From an uncultured Mollicutes bacterium (GTDB lineage Bacteria > Bacillota_I > Bacilli_A > Acholeplasmatales > Anaeroplasmataceae): a DNA stretch of 36,446 nucleotides. The translations under genes were made by a program, and so were the position numbers. Location of the stretch: positions 1 to 36,446 of the forward strand of contig CAMWSQ010000003.1 of the NCBI GenBank assembly GCA_947177025.1, read 5' to 3'. Shown in pieces: positions 1 through 9,074 of the stretch (the first letter of the stretch is position 1; each line of letters begins with the position of its first letter). The notes under the pieces were generated by a model. It had not been told where the DNA came from and ran no database searches. It saw only the letters and a list, made by a program, of their open reading frames with translations.

Positions 1-40
1 AATTTGAAGCAATCTATCAAAAATATAAGAATTGAATTAT

Positions 41-76
41 AAAAAGAGTTTACCTATTGATGGTAAACTCTTTTTT
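41..76 (-). terminator. Rho-independent terminator after ftsZ
   Basis: A 14-nt inverted repeat (41-54 paired with 62-75, loop 55-61) begins about 15 nt after the ftsZ stop codon. On the minus strand it ends in a run of U. The A-rich left arm gives a U run in the other direction as well, so it may work on both strands. Seen directly in the sequence. Confidence 0.85.
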
Positions 77-90
77 GTTTGTTTATTAAT

Positions 91-1356
91 TTATTTTTTC
101 AACCAAGAAGGGAATTCCTTATGCTCTCTAGGCTCAGGTTTTTCTACAGCATTTCTTTGCTCTGCCTTTGCTCTTCTCTTCTCTTCCTTTATACGTAATT
201 TTTCTTGTTTTCTTGTAGTTTTTAAATCAAAGATTTCTCTTGTCTTTGTAAATTCTGTTTCATCGGATTCTTCTAATAATTCATCATCCTCTAATTCTTC
301 AGAAACATGATGAGGTAATCCCTCATACTCAATATTCTGTTCAGAAACATTTTTATAAATCTCGGAAGCTAATTCATCATATCCATTGTTTTGAGCCTTC
401 AATTCATATCCTGTAGCAATAACAGTGACAATCATCTCATCACCTAAATCATTATTGTAGGCTGTACCATAGATGATATTCAAATCCTTATCACAATTGT
501 TACGAATTTCAGCTAACGCAACCTCGATTTCCTTTGCAGCTAAGCTTTCAGAAGCTGTGAAGTTTACAATCGCATCAGTAGCTCCATCAATTGTTACCTC
601 TAATAATGAGGAACGAATCGCATTTCTTGCTGCTTTTAATGCACGATCTGGACCCTTAGCAGCACCGATACCCATTAAGGCAGTACCAGAATTTGCCATA
701 ACATGACGAACATCTGCAAAATCCACATTAATCATACCTGGAATGGAAATGATTTCAGAAATACCCTGAACACCTTTTCTTAATACATTATCTGCTTCAC
801 GATATGCTTCAAGCATAGGTGTAGATGGATCAACAATCTGTAATAATCTTTGGTTAGGAATTACAATTAAAGTATCTACATATTCTCTTAGTGCTGTCAA
901 GCCAGCTACAGCGTTATTCATACGCTCTGGACCTTCAAATAGGAATGGCTTTGTACAAATACCAATAGTTAAACAGTTTGCTTCTCTTGCGCATTTTGCG
1001 ATGACAGGAGCTGCACCAGTGCCTGTTCCACCACCCATTCCACAAGTGATAAAAACCATATCAACACCGCTAAGCATCTCACGAATCTCATCTTCGCTTT
1101 CTAATGCAGCCATACGACCAACATCAGGGTTTGCACCTGCTCCATGTCCACGAGTTGTATTTCTTCCAATTAAAAGACGATTTCTAGCTTTGGAATATTT
1201 TAAATCTTGAGCATCTGTATTTACAGCAACAAATTCTACTCCATGCACTTCGTTTTCAATCATATGATCTATTGCATTTTTTCCGGCGCCACCAACACCA
1301 ATAACCATTATTTTTGTTCTAGCAGCATCCAATGAGTCAAGTTCATCAAAAATCAT
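91..1356 (-). CDS. ftsZ: Cell division protein FtsZ
   Basis: FtsZ is the tubulin-like GTPase that polymerises at mid-cell into the Z ring and recruits the divisome. The 421-aa protein has the nucleotide-binding start VIGVGGAGKNA near residue 20 and the tubulin signature GMGGGTGTGAAP near residue 105. The globular domain is followed by an acidic then basic linker from about residue 345. The final FPSWLKK fits the hydrophobic-basic C-terminal peptide that binds partners such as FtsA, SepF or EzrA, although it differs from the usual IPxFLR form. The start has a GGAGG ribosome site 8 nt upstream. The gene stands alone with its own promoter and terminator. It is not next to ftsA or ftsQ, although murG and murB lie just upstream. 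Confidence 0.98.
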   Translation of the reverse strand: MIFDELDSLDAARTKIMVIGVGGAGKNAIDHMIENEVHGVEFVAVNTDAQDLKYSKARNRLLIGRNTTRGHGAGANPDVGRMAALESEDEIREMLSGVDMVFITCGMGGGTGTGAAPVIAKCAREANCLTIGICTKPFLFEGPERMNNAVAGLTALREYVDTLIVIPNQRLLQIVDPSTPMLEAYREADNVLRKGVQGISEIISIPGMINVDFADVRHVMANSGTALMGIGAAKGPDRALKAARNAIRSSLLEVTIDGATDAIVNFTASESLAAKEIEVALAEIRNNCDKDLNIIYGTAYNNDLGDEMIVTVIATGYELKAQNNGYDELASEIYKNVSEQNIEYEGLPHHVSEELEDDELLEESDETEFTKTREIFDLKTTRKQEKLRIKEEKRRAKAEQRNAVEKPEPREHKEFPSWLKK

Positions 1357-1395
1357 ATCTATCCCTCCATCTAGAAAATCGGAAACTCCTTTTCT

Positions 1396-1424
1396 ATTTT
1401 ACATTAAATGTCATTTTTTTTCAA
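1396..1424 (-). promoter_or_regulatory. Sigma-A-type promoter of ftsZ
   Basis: Minus-strand TTGAAA (1419-1424) and TAAAAT (1396-1401) are separated by exactly 17 nt, and the -10 lies 40 nt before the ftsZ start codon. The match to the primary-sigma consensus is good. Together with the downstream terminator it suggests a monocistronic ftsZ transcript, although read-through from murB is also possible. Confidence 0.7.
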
Positions 1425-1461
1425 TATGGAATAGATAAAAAAAATATTTTTTTATAAACAA

Positions 1462-2346
1462 TTATAAAATTGTAATTTCATAAGCTAAATGAATTCCAAA
1501 TTCAAGCTCAGCACGCTTTTGAATTAGCTCAATTAAGCTTAAGATTTCTGAACTCTTAGCATGCCCTGTATTGATAATGAAATTAGCATGTTTGGCACTA
1601 ACTGTGGCATCATTGATATGAAAGCCCCGCATTCCAAGCGCATCAATTACTTTCCATGCTGAAATTAAAGGATTATTTTTAAAAATAGACCCCATACTTC
1701 TGCTTTCTAAAGGCTGTGCTAATTTTCTTTCTTTTGCTCGTCGTTCAAGCACTTCAGATGTCTTGATTTTTTCTAACTGGAATCTTGCAAAAAGTATGAT
1801 GCCATCTATATAGTGAAAAATACTTTTCCTATAGGAAAATGCACAATCTCGATTGGAAAGAGTTACAAGTTTTCCAGCACTATTGATATATGTAACATCT
1901 AAAAGATGATGAGCTATATCATCCTTATATGCACCACTATTATTGTAAATAGCACCACCTAATAAACCTGGAATTCCTCCTAAAAACGACAAATCTCCCC
2001 AATCCTCTTTAGCAAGATCATAGGCAAGCTTTATGGTCGGATAAAAAGCACTGCAGGTTAGAATAGAATCCTTAATTTCATAGGAATAGTCAAGCTTTCT
2101 TAAATGAATGACAATCCCATCAAACCCTGTATCCATAGCCAAAGTATTACTTCCATTTCCTAGGAGAAAATACTTTAAATTGTGTTCTATAATATAGACA
2201 AAGGCCTTTTGCAAGGATGCAACGCTATTTGGAGTATAAAGAGTTTCTATAGCTCCTCCACAGCCAATGGTTGTTAATTCCTGAAATGTATAGCCACTTT
2301 CTACAATTCCCAATTGATTTTCTACTATATACTCATTAAAATTCAT
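1462..2346 (-). CDS. murB: UDP-N-acetylenolpyruvoylglucosamine reductase MurB
   Basis: MurB is an FAD enzyme that uses NADPH to reduce UDP-GlcNAc-enolpyruvate to UDP-MurNAc, the second cytoplasmic step of peptidoglycan synthesis. The 294-aa protein has the FAD-binding stretch LLGNGSNTLAMD near residue 60 and GGIPGLLGGAIYNNSGAYK near residue 123. It has the catalytic-Ser segment SRMGSIFKNNP near residue 215 and a C-terminal VSAKHANFIIN motif. The length fits the short type II MurB of Bacillota. Its ATG directly follows the murG TAG stop with no gap and there is no strong Shine-Dalgarno, so translation is probably coupled to murG. Confidence 0.96.
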   Translation of the reverse strand: MNFNEYIVENQLGIVESGYTFQELTTIGCGGAIETLYTPNSVASLQKAFVYIIEHNLKYFLLGNGSNTLAMDTGFDGIVIHLRKLDYSYEIKDSILTCSAFYPTIKLAYDLAKEDWGDLSFLGGIPGLLGGAIYNNSGAYKDDIAHHLLDVTYINSAGKLVTLSNRDCAFSYRKSIFHYIDGIILFARFQLEKIKTSEVLERRAKERKLAQPLESRSMGSIFKNNPLISAWKVIDALGMRGFHINDATVSAKHANFIINTGHAKSSEILSLIELIQKRAELEFGIHLAYEITIL

Positions 2347-3288
2347 CTATCTCATCTCTTCTATTATTCTTTTACTTGAATCTTGTATAATAATGTTTTT
2401 TTGACTTTTTATCATTTTGTCTCGAACTTCCTTATTCTCCATCATAAAATCAATGATGGACATTGCACTTGAGCTTGCATCACTTTCCTTTAAAAGCTTA
2501 CAGCACCCTTTTTCTTCAAAAAATAAAGCATTCAAATATTGATGGTTTTGACTTGTATTTTGGCTTGGAATCAGGATGCAAGGCTTTCCCAAAGAAAAAA
2601 TTTCATAGGTGGTTCCAGCACCAGCTCTTGAAATAATAATTTTAGAATGTAGCATTAAGCTAGGTAAATCCTCGATGTACTTAAAAACCTGTACATCCTT
2701 TAAATCCTTGTAATCCTCATAATATCTGCTCGCAATTAAACAAACACGATATTTTCTTTTTAAAATATGAACAAGTTCGCAAAGGGGCTTTGATCCAAGC
2801 GAACCACCAAGAATCAAGACATCATAAGAAAAATGTGCATATTTTGAGGAGGAAATCTCATGAATTAACGTTGGAATTCCTACTACCTGATACTTCTTTT
2901 TCATCTTGGATACAGGAAAGGCTAAAAAGACCTTCTTTGCAAACCTAGCAAAGAAACGATTTGTCCTACCAATGATGACATTTTCCTCTAACAAATAAAT
3001 AGGAATATGATGAAAGATTCCATAGAGTAAAGTAGGAAAGCTCACATATCCACCAGTTGAAAGAATAGCATCTACTTTCTTTAGTCGGAGACCTAAAGCA
3101 CATCTTAAAACAGAAATAAGATGATTGTTTTTCAAATTCATTCCAATAAAGGGAATGTTATGTTTTTTACAAAGCTCTTCTTCTAGGCTATGACTTGCAC
3201 CTACATAGCACACATCCTCCAGTTCTTTTGAAATGGAGATTAAAGGCATAATATGCCCACCCGTTTTTCCACCTGCAAGTACAATCAT
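2347..3288 (-). CDS. murG: UDP-GlcNAc:lipid I GlcNAc transferase MurG
   Basis: MurG adds GlcNAc to undecaprenyl-PP-MurNAc-pentapeptide (lipid I) on the inner membrane face to make lipid II. The GT28 fold shows as the N-terminal GGKTGGHIMP loop, the acceptor-side motif STGGYVSFP near residue 90, and the donor-binding SRAGAGTTYEIFSLGKPCIL motif near residue 220. I place the start at 3288, where the conserved beta strand MIVLAGG begins and GGTGA lies 7 nt upstream. A 16-codon in-frame extension to 3336 shows no family similarity. At 313 aa it is shorter than the usual 350-360. Its stop abuts the murB start. Confidence 0.93.
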   Translation of the reverse strand: MIVLAGGKTGGHIMPLISISKELEDVCYVGASHSLEEELCKKHNIPFIGMNLKNNHLISVLRCALGLRLKKVDAILSTGGYVSFPTLLYGIFHHIPIYLLEENVIIGRTNRFFARFAKKVFLAFPVSKMKKKYQVVGIPTLIHEISSSKYAHFSYDVLILGGSLGSKPLCELVHILKRKYRVCLIASRYYEDYKDLKDVQVFKYIEDLPSLMLHSKIIISRAGAGTTYEIFSLGKPCILIPSQNTSQNHQYLNALFFEEKGCCKLLKESDASSSAMSIIDFMMENKEVRDKMIKSQKNIIIQDSSKRIIEEMR

Positions 3289-3347
3289 AATAAAATCACC
3301 ATTACATCCTATGAAATATCTTAAAATTTCATGCAAGATAAAAGAAA

Positions 3348-3372
3348 AAAGGAATCTATATTAGATTCCTTT
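3348..3372 (-). terminator. Rho-independent terminator after the EF-P/CorC unit
   Basis: A perfect 10-bp stem (3348-3357 with 3363-3372) and 5-nt loop lie just past the TGA stop of the CBS protein. A T-rich tract follows on the minus strand. It separates the efp unit from murG. Confidence 0.85.
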
Positions 3373-3378
3373 ACTCTG

Positions 3379-4782
3379 TCATTCTTCATCTTCCTTACGA
3401 TACTGTTCAATTTCTTCTTCTGATGCATCTCGTACAGAAACTTTAATTCGTTGAATTCTTCTATCGTCTACCTCAGCAATAGAAATTTCTAAGGCCTTAG
3501 CATAATCCTCATATTCTTCTGTTTCCTCACTTGTCATGGTATAGCAAGCTATATAGGTCATCGTAAAGCCTACCTGAGGAATACTTTCGCATTTGGCAAA
3601 TAACCAGCCAGAAAGCTTAGATGGAACATCCTCTGGAACATCACCAATATGTAAACGTTCAAACAAATCATCAACATACATATCTGCATCAACTAAATAT
3701 GTATTTTCCTCTAGCTCCGTAAATAAAATATCATCTTCACCAGCAACATCATGCTCATCATAGATTTCTCCTACAAGCTCCTCTAAAGCATCCTCCATAG
3801 TTACTAATCCAGCTACATCTCCATATTCACCACTTACAATGGCAATCATAGTTTTAGATTTTTGTAGCTCAACAATTAAGTCATCTGCCTTCATTTGGCT
3901 AGATACAAATTTTACAGGACGAATTAATTTCTTCCAGGATAATTTTGAATCCTTTACAAGTGCTGGAAAGAAATCTCTAACATACAGAATACCAACAATA
4001 TGGTCCTTATCCGTCTTATATACAGGAAAACGAGAATAATTCATTTCCATTAAAAATTGCTTTACTTCCTCCAATGTGGAATTATAACTAATAGCAACCA
4101 TATCTATACGGGGTACCATAATATCAGCAACAGAACGTTCCTTTAAATCAAGAACATTTTTAATAATGCTGGCTTCATCATCTTCTATTGTTCCACTTTC
4201 TTCCATTTCGTCGATAAGAATGTTAAATTCCTCTTCATCGAAGGTTTTCTTTTCATCCTCAGAGCCCTTTCTAGATACAAGACGTTGTAAACCTCTAAAG
4301 CATAAAACAATAGGATAGAAAACAATTTGAATCCCATAAACGATGTAAGCTACCTTTGAAGCAATTGCTTCAGGATGGTTTTTCGCAAAAGTTTTAGGTA
4401 AAATTTCTCCAAAAATCAATAAAGCAATTGTTATGATTAAAGTGGAATATAAATTTACCCAGTCCTCTGCTATACCTAGCTTTATAAAGAAACCAACAGC
4501 AACTGTAGATAATGCTGTATTCACAATATTATTTCCAATCAGTAACGTAGTTACAGTTTTATCAAAATCCTCTGTTAGCTGAAGAGCCTTTTTTGCACCA
4601 CTTTTACGATCTTCTACCAAGCTTTTTAATTTCACGACATTGGCACTAGAAAATGCAGTTTCAGTCATAGAAAAGAAAGCAGATAAAAAGATACACACTA
4701 ACATAATTATGAAAACTAAAGTATCAAATGAAAATCCATTTGAAGCAGCTTCAGTTAAGAAAAACGACCTTTGTATGTCCAA
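3379..4782 (-). CDS. CNNM/CorC-HlyC family CBS-domain membrane protein
   Basis: This is the family labelled hemolysin C/CorC, whose best-studied members are linked to Mg2+ (sometimes Co2+) export or homeostasis. The 467-aa protein has an N-terminal CNNM transmembrane domain with about four hydrophobic segments between residues 20 and 160 and the motif FSMTETAFSSAN. Two CBS domains follow (about 210-330, around DIMVPRIDMVAI and YGDVAGLVTMEDALEELVGEIYDE, the latter given here only as a landmark). A CorC/HlyC C-terminal domain is at about 345-455. The ORF opens with TTG, supported by AGGAG 9 nt upstream. It lies 18 bp after efp and shares that promoter. The transported ion cannot be read from the sequence. 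Confidence 0.92.
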   Translation of the reverse strand: MDIQRSFFLTEAASNGFSFDTLVFIIMLVCIFLSAFFSMTETAFSSANVVKLKSLVEDRKSGAKKALQLTEDFDKTVTTLLIGNNIVNTALSTVAVGFFIKLGIAEDWVNLYSTLIITIALLIFGEILPKTFAKNHPEAIASKVAYIVYGIQIVFYPIVLCFRGLQRLVSRKGSEDEKKTFDEEEFNILIDEMEESGTIEDDEASIIKNVLDLKERSVADIMVPRIDMVAISYNSTLEEVKQFLMEMNYSRFPVYKTDKDHIVGILYVRDFFPALVKDSKLSWKKLIRPVKFVSSQMKADDLIVELQKSKTMIAIVSGEYGDVAGLVTMEDALEELVGEIYDEHDVAGEDDILFTELEENTYLVDADMYVDDLFERLHIGDVPEDVPSKLSGWLFAKCESIPQVGFTMTYIACYTMTSEETEEYEDYAKALEISIAEVDDRRIQRIKVSVRDASEEEIEQYRKEDEE

Positions 4783-4800
4783 ATCTCTACACTCCTAAAA

Positions 4801-5358
4801 TTAAGCTCTACTAGAATATTTTCCTGTATCTGTGGAGATAATAATTTTTTCTCCTTCTTCAATAAACATAGGAACCTTTACTAGTAAACCAGTTTCTACA
4901 TATGCATCCTTTAATGCATTCGTCTTTGTGTCTCCCTTTACAGCTGGATCACATTTTGTAACTAAAAGTGTAACCTTATCTGGTAAGATAACACCTAAAA
5001 TTTCTTCTCCAAATTTTTCAATTTCAACGCTCATGTTTTCAACTAAGAATTTTCTTTCTTCTTCAACCAAAGCGTAAGGTATTTCAATTTGCTCATAAGT
5101 CTCCATATCCATAAATACTAGAGAGCTTCCTGAATCATATAGATATTGCATAGTTACCTTATCTATAATTGCTTTTTCAACCTTTTCAGCAGCATTGAAA
5201 GTAAAATCAATTACTGCACCTGTTCTTAAGTCTCTAAGCTTTGTCTTTACGAATGCTCCACCCTTTCCAGGCTTAACATGCATAAACCAAAGTATTTTAT
5301 ACATATGACCATCATATAAAATTGTCATACCATTTTTAAAATCATTACTTGATACCAT
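4801..5358 (-). CDS. efp: Translation elongation factor P
   Basis: EF-P binds between the ribosomal P and E sites and relieves stalling at polyproline. The 185-aa length is typical. The three beta-barrel KOW/OB domains are recognisable, as is the tip loop PGKGGAF near residues 31-37. The loop Lys is the residue modified in this family (5-aminopentanolylation in Bacillus), so a Lys-type rather than Arg/EarP-type EF-P is expected. The start is ATG with AAGGAG 8 nt upstream. It is first in a two-gene unit with the CBS membrane protein. Confidence 0.98.
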   Translation of the reverse strand: MVSSNDFKNGMTILYDGHMYKILWFMHVKPGKGGAFVKTKLRDLRTGAVIDFTFNAAEKVEKAIIDKVTMQYLYDSGSSLVFMDMETYEQIEIPYALVEEERKFLVENMSVEIEKFGEEILGVILPDKVTLLVTKCDPAVKGDTKTNALKDAYVETGLLVKVPMFIEEGEKIIISTDTGKYSSRA

Positions 5359-5388
5359 AAAAATTCTCCTTAAAATTGTTCTTTTTTA

Positions 5389-5417
5389 ATTATATCATAT
5401 TCTTTTCTACTTTTCAA
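5389..5417 (-). promoter_or_regulatory. Extended -10 promoter of efp
   Basis: Minus-strand TTGAAA (5412-5417), a 17-nt spacer and TATAAT (5389-5394) with TGA directly before it, giving an extended -10. It lies 31 nt upstream of the efp start. This is one of the strongest promoters in the window by sequence. Two AGACCT copies spaced 10 bp apart (5433-5448) lie just upstream of the -35. Confidence 0.85.
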
Positions 5418-5500
5418 ATAGAATTCCAGCAGAGGTCTAAATAGGTCTCCTTTTGTCATCTATTGAAGTGAAACTTCTCATTCCATGTCGATATCTATCA

Positions 5501-5926
5501 TTATAGAATTTTTTTTAAATAACGTAGTGCTTCTAAATAGCTTTCTACTTGCTTACCAGAATAGGTTTTATTACAAACATCCCTAACCAAATTCACTTTT
5601 CTAAAGTCCTCACGCTCATCTACCTTAGATAAATGAATTTCTAGTTTTATACCTGTACACATCTCTAATGCATCTCTTATCCCAATACTAGTATGTGTAT
5701 AGGATGCAGGATTAATCAAGATTCCAGCATATTCCATAGCCTCTTGAAGCTTTGTAATGATTTCTCCTTCACAGTTGCTTTGAAAAAATTCAATAGAAAA
5801 ATAGTCCTTATTTTCCTTTAAAATGGCTTGATTGATTTCATCTAAAGTCAAACTTCCATAGTGCTCCTTTGGTCTTTTCCCAAGCATATTCAAATTTGGT
5901 CCATTGATTACTAAAACTTTTTTCAT
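5501..5926 (-). CDS. aroQ: 3-dehydroquinate dehydratase, type II
   Basis: The enzyme converts 3-dehydroquinate to 3-dehydroshikimate, the third step of the shikimate pathway. The 141-aa size and flavodoxin-like fold of the type II family fit. The start VLVINGPNLNMLGKRPKEHYG carries the active-site loop (Arg18 and Tyr23). NPASYTHTSIGIRDAL holds the catalytic loop and the substrate-binding Asn and His. EIHLSKVDEREDFR is the late His/Arg segment. The start codon overlaps the aroK stop (ATGA), so the two adjacent shikimate genes are coupled. It is the last gene of the long mutS-mutL-miaA-aroK-aroQ run, and I see no clear terminator after it. Confidence 0.95.
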   Translation of the reverse strand: MKKVLVINGPNLNMLGKRPKEHYGSLTLDEINQAILKENKDYFSIEFFQSNCEGEIITKLQEAMEYAGILINPASYTHTSIGIRDALEMCTGIKLEIHLSKVDEREDFRKVNLVRDVCNKTYSGKQVESYLEALRYLKKIL

Positions 5927-6408
5927 TTTAATTCAAGCCTTTCTAAAATATCCTGAATTGCTTGTTCAGGAGTCTTATTTTCTATTGTGATTGTTTGAAA
6001 AGTATCATATAATTCTTTTCTTTCAAAATATAAATCCTCTAATTTTTTACTTGCTAGAATAGGTCTTTCTATTGTTGAAGCATCCAATCTTTTTTGAATT
6101 TCCTTTAAATCTGCAGTTAAAAGAATACAAGGTCCATCCATAATCTTTTTATTTTTTATGGATTTAACAATTCCTCCACCACAGGAAATAATGACATTCT
6201 TCTCCTTAGAAACTTCCTTTAGACAGTTCGTTTCAAGGGCTCTAAAATATTCTTCCCCATAAAGATGAAAAATTTCATCAACAAATAGCATTGCCTGCTG
6301 TTCAATATAAATATCTAAATCGATAAATGTATAGCCTAGTTTTTCAGCTAGGAGTTTTCCAACTGTAGATTTTCCTACTCCAGGTAATCCGATTAAATAT
6401 AGCTTCAT
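5923..6408 (-). CDS. aroK: Shikimate kinase
   Basis: AroK phosphorylates the 3-hydroxyl of shikimate with ATP. The 161-aa protein has a P-loop GLPGVGKST at residues 6-14, the IDLDIYIEQ segment with the shikimate-binding Asp, and GEEYFRALE. The substrate-binding glycines are in SCGGGIV near residue 78. I place the start at 6408 (MKLYLIG), where the beta strand before the P-loop begins and the ATG overlaps the miaA stop as ATGA. An in-frame ATG at 6420 would add four residues inside miaA. Coupled downstream to aroQ. Confidence 0.95.
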   Translation of the reverse strand: MKLYLIGLPGVGKSTVGKLLAEKLGYTFIDLDIYIEQQAMLFVDEIFHLYGEEYFRALETNCLKEVSKEKNVIISCGGGIVKSIKNKKIMDGPCILLTADLKEIQKRLDASTIERPILASKKLEDLYFERKELYDTFQTITIENKTPEQAIQDILERLELK

Positions 6409-7298
6409 TCTTCTAACCACCTATCTACATCTAGTTCAATTTGTTGGTATATTTGTTCTATATGGTCTAAATCGACCTCATAGAAATGACTATCCATTTG
6501 ATTTCTAAACCAAGTTGCCTGCCGTTTGGCAAGATGGCGTGTATTCTTTTTTATTTCTTTAATCACGGATTCATAACTAGAAGTCCCTTCAAAATAAGGA
6601 ATCCATTCTCTATAGCCAATTCCTTTGGGATAAATATTTTCTTCTGCAAGCTGGTTTACTTCAGTAAATAGACCTTGATTGATCATGTCATCTACACGCT
6701 CATTTATCCTTTGATATAATGCTTCTCGTTCCATATCTAAATAGATTATGAAATAGTCGTATAGAGCTTCATTTTTATGATTAAAGCTATGGATAGATTT
6801 TCCTAGGTTTTCATAAACCTCTATAGCTCTTAATACACGTTTTCGATTATTTGGATGAATCTTACTCTCATCTAAATTTGTATCTAAGGATTTTAAATAT
6901 TGATATAGTTCCTCATTTGTCATCTGCTCAAAGCGTTTAGATAAAGATTCATTTCTTTTTGGAAACTGAAATTCATAGTTGAAGAGTGCTGCCTGGATGT
7001 AAAGACCTGTTCCACCACAAATGATGGAAAGTGGATTCCTATCTAGAATCACTCTTGCTGACTTTTGAAAATCAGCAACACTATAGTCTTCTGTTGGTTC
7101 CTTTGCATCAATTAAATGATGAGGAATCCCAGACATTTCTTCCTTAGTAGGCTTTGCAGAGCCTATATTTAATCTTTTATAAACTGCTATACTGTCTCCA
7201 CTAATAATCTCAGTATGATATCGTTTTGCTAAACGGATGGAAAGCTTTGTTTTTCCAACTGCAGTAGGTCCAACAATTACAATTACCTTGTGCTTCAT
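6405..7298 (-). CDS. miaA: tRNA dimethylallyltransferase MiaA
   Basis: MiaA transfers a dimethylallyl group to A37 of tRNAs that read codons starting with U. The 297-aa protein has the P-loop GPTAVGKTKLS near residue 9 and the substrate motif ISGDSIAVYKRLNIGSAKPT at about 34-53. ICGGTGLYIQA and the C-terminal GIGYREW...TRHLAKRQATWFRNQ region are also typical. The start overlaps the mutL stop (ATGA) and the stop overlaps the aroK start. The neighbourhood mutS-mutL-miaA is widespread in bacteria. Confidence 0.97.
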   Translation of the reverse strand: MKHKVIVIVGPTAVGKTKLSIRLAKRYHTEIISGDSIAVYKRLNIGSAKPTKEEMSGIPHHLIDAKEPTEDYSVADFQKSARVILDRNPLSIICGGTGLYIQAALFNYEFQFPKRNESLSKRFEQMTNEELYQYLKSLDTNLDESKIHPNNRKRVLRAIEVYENLGKSIHSFNHKNEALYDYFIIYLDMEREALYQRINERVDDMINQGLFTEVNQLAEENIYPKGIGYREWIPYFEGTSSYESVIKEIKKNTRHLAKRQATWFRNQMDSHFYEVDLDHIEQIYQQIELDVDRWLEE

Positions 7299-9061
7299 GA
7301 TTGAATCCTTTCAAACATCTTTTCCAATTCTGTAGTTGTAAAATGAATGATGGTAGGTCTACCATGTGGACAAGTAAATGGGTTTTTACAAGCATTTAAA
7401 TTCTTCAATAAGCTATCAATCTCATCCTTATTTAAGGCATGATTTGCCTTGATTGAGCCTTTACAGCTGATTTGCTTGGCTACTGCATCTCGGAAGGTAA
7501 TAATATCTACTGTCTTATTTTCAATGAGTAAGGCAAAAATTCTACGAATAATTTCTTCTGCATTATCTAGCTTTGCCCATAGAGGAATTTCTCTTAAGAC
7601 AAAATCTTGATTGGACATTGCTTCTAAATGAAATCCTATGGACTTAAATTCCTCGATATGCTCTTCTACAAATAGAGCTTCACTCTTTGTAAAAGACAAT
7701 AAAATTGGAAGCAAAAGCTCTGTAGTGGGCTGATTTTGTTCTCCTAAAAGAGCATAATATTTTTCATAATTTATGCGTTCTGCTGCAGCATGCTGATCCA
7801 TAAGGTATAAGCCCTTTTCATTTTGGAAAATGAGATATGTTCCAAAGGCTTGACCTACATATTCTAAATAAGGTAACTTCTTAGGCTCTTGAGGCAATTC
7901 CTCCTTGACAGGTGCTGCTGGCTTTGAAGGATACACCTTTTCTTCTTCCTTCAAAATAGGCTTTGGAGATTCCTTTGGCTTAAGAGGGGAATTCACACGA
8001 GGTAAGTCGAAGATACTTTCCTTTTGATATCCAACATTCAAATCCTTTGTTGGAATCTGTCGAGTTGGGATTAAAGTTGTAGATTCTAAAGTAGCCTTTA
8101 TACATTCTAAAAGACTAGAAGTAATGGCTTCTTCATTTGATATCTTAATCTCCATCTTACTTGGATGAACGTTCACATCAACTAATAAAGGGTCAATTTC
8201 TAAATACAGTACCGCAATTGGATATTTTCCAATGGGTAAGTATGTTTTAAATCCTTCAATAATTGTATTCGTTATTGTATAATTTTTTACATATCTTCCA
8301 TTGACAATCAATGTAATTTCTAATTTATTTGCACGATAAATTTCTGGTTTAACAAGAATCAATTTGGCCTTGGTTCCATCTGTTAAAAAAGAGGCCTCTA
8401 AAGTCGCCTTAGCTGCATCTAGTCCATAAATCTCTCCCATCAAGGAGCGGATTTCTGAGGATGCTGTAGTGGCAAGAAAAGTCTTATTTTCATGAACTAA
8501 AGTAAAGCGTATTTCAGGGTGTGCTAAAGCAATTCGATCTAATAAAAATGAAATACTAGCAAGCTCACTTTTTGGGGCTTTAAGATGCTTTAATCTTGCA
8601 GGAGTATTAAAAAATAGATTTTGTACTATAACTGTAGTTCCTCTATTTGCAGGGGTTGGTCCAGAAGAAAGCATGGATCCAGCCTGATAGGTGCATTGGT
8701 ATCCTCCTTTACCATCTTGGCTAGAAAGAATTTGCATTTTACTAACAGCAGCTATGGAAGCAATGGCTTCACCTCTAAACCCTAAGGATAATATTCTAGT
8801 TAAATCATATTCTGATTTAATCTTAGAGGTTGCGTGAGGATGAAAGGCTAGCTTCACATCTTCTTCATCCATTCCTTCGCCATCATCAACTACCTTTATT
8901 TCCTTAAGTCCTCCCTCTTCTAGAAAGATCTTAATATGCTTCGCATTGGCATCAATGGCATTTTCAACAAGTTCCTTAACTACACTGCTTGGACGCTCTA
9001 CGACTTCTCCAGCAGCAATCATATTTGCTAGATGAGGATTCATTTTGGCTATTTTTCCCAT
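7295..9061 (-). CDS. mutL: DNA mismatch repair protein MutL
   Basis: MutL couples mismatch recognition by MutS to strand incision. The 588-aa protein has an N-terminal GHKL ATPase with ANMIAAGEVVERP, VDDGEGMDEEDV and LGFRGEALAS-type motifs (here GFRGEAIASI). A proline- and lysine-rich linker (about 330-400) leads to the C-terminal dimerisation domain. That domain holds the latent endonuclease motif MDQHAAAERINYE and also SCKGSIKAN and CPHGRP. It is therefore an endonuclease-type MutL, as expected where MutH is absent. AGGAGG lies 9 nt before the ATG and overlaps the mutS stop. Confidence 0.98.
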   Translation of the reverse strand: MGKIAKMNPHLANMIAAGEVVERPSSVVKELVENAIDANAKHIKIFLEEGGLKEIKVVDDGEGMDEEDVKLAFHPHATSKIKSEYDLTRILSLGFRGEAIASIAAVSKMQILSSQDGKGGYQCTYQAGSMLSSGPTPANRGTTVIVQNLFFNTPARLKHLKAPKSELASISFLLDRIALAHPEIRFTLVHENKTFLATTASSEIRSLMGEIYGLDAAKATLEASFLTDGTKAKLILVKPEIYRANKLEITLIVNGRYVKNYTITNTIIEGFKTYLPIGKYPIAVLYLEIDPLLVDVNVHPSKMEIKISNEEAITSSLLECIKATLESTTLIPTRQIPTKDLNVGYQKESIFDLPRVNSPLKPKESPKPILKEEEKVYPSKPAAPVKEELPQEPKKLPYLEYVGQAFGTYLIFQNEKGLYLMDQHAAAERINYEKYYALLGEQNQPTTELLLPILLSFTKSEALFVEEHIEEFKSIGFHLEAMSNQDFVLREIPLWAKLDNAEEIIRRIFALLIENKTVDIITFRDAVAKQISCKGSIKANHALNKDEIDSLLKNLNACKNPFTCPHGRPTIIHFTTTELEKMFERIQS

Positions 9062-9074
9062 AAAATCATTCCTC

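Noticed and set aside
473-706. Plus-strand open frames throughout (for example opposite ftsZ, the CBS gene, pflB and valS)
   Set aside because: They lie antisense inside well-identified genes, have no plausible ribosome sites, and their composition (Ser, Ile, Phe and Cys rich) is that expected of the complement of AT-rich coding sequence.
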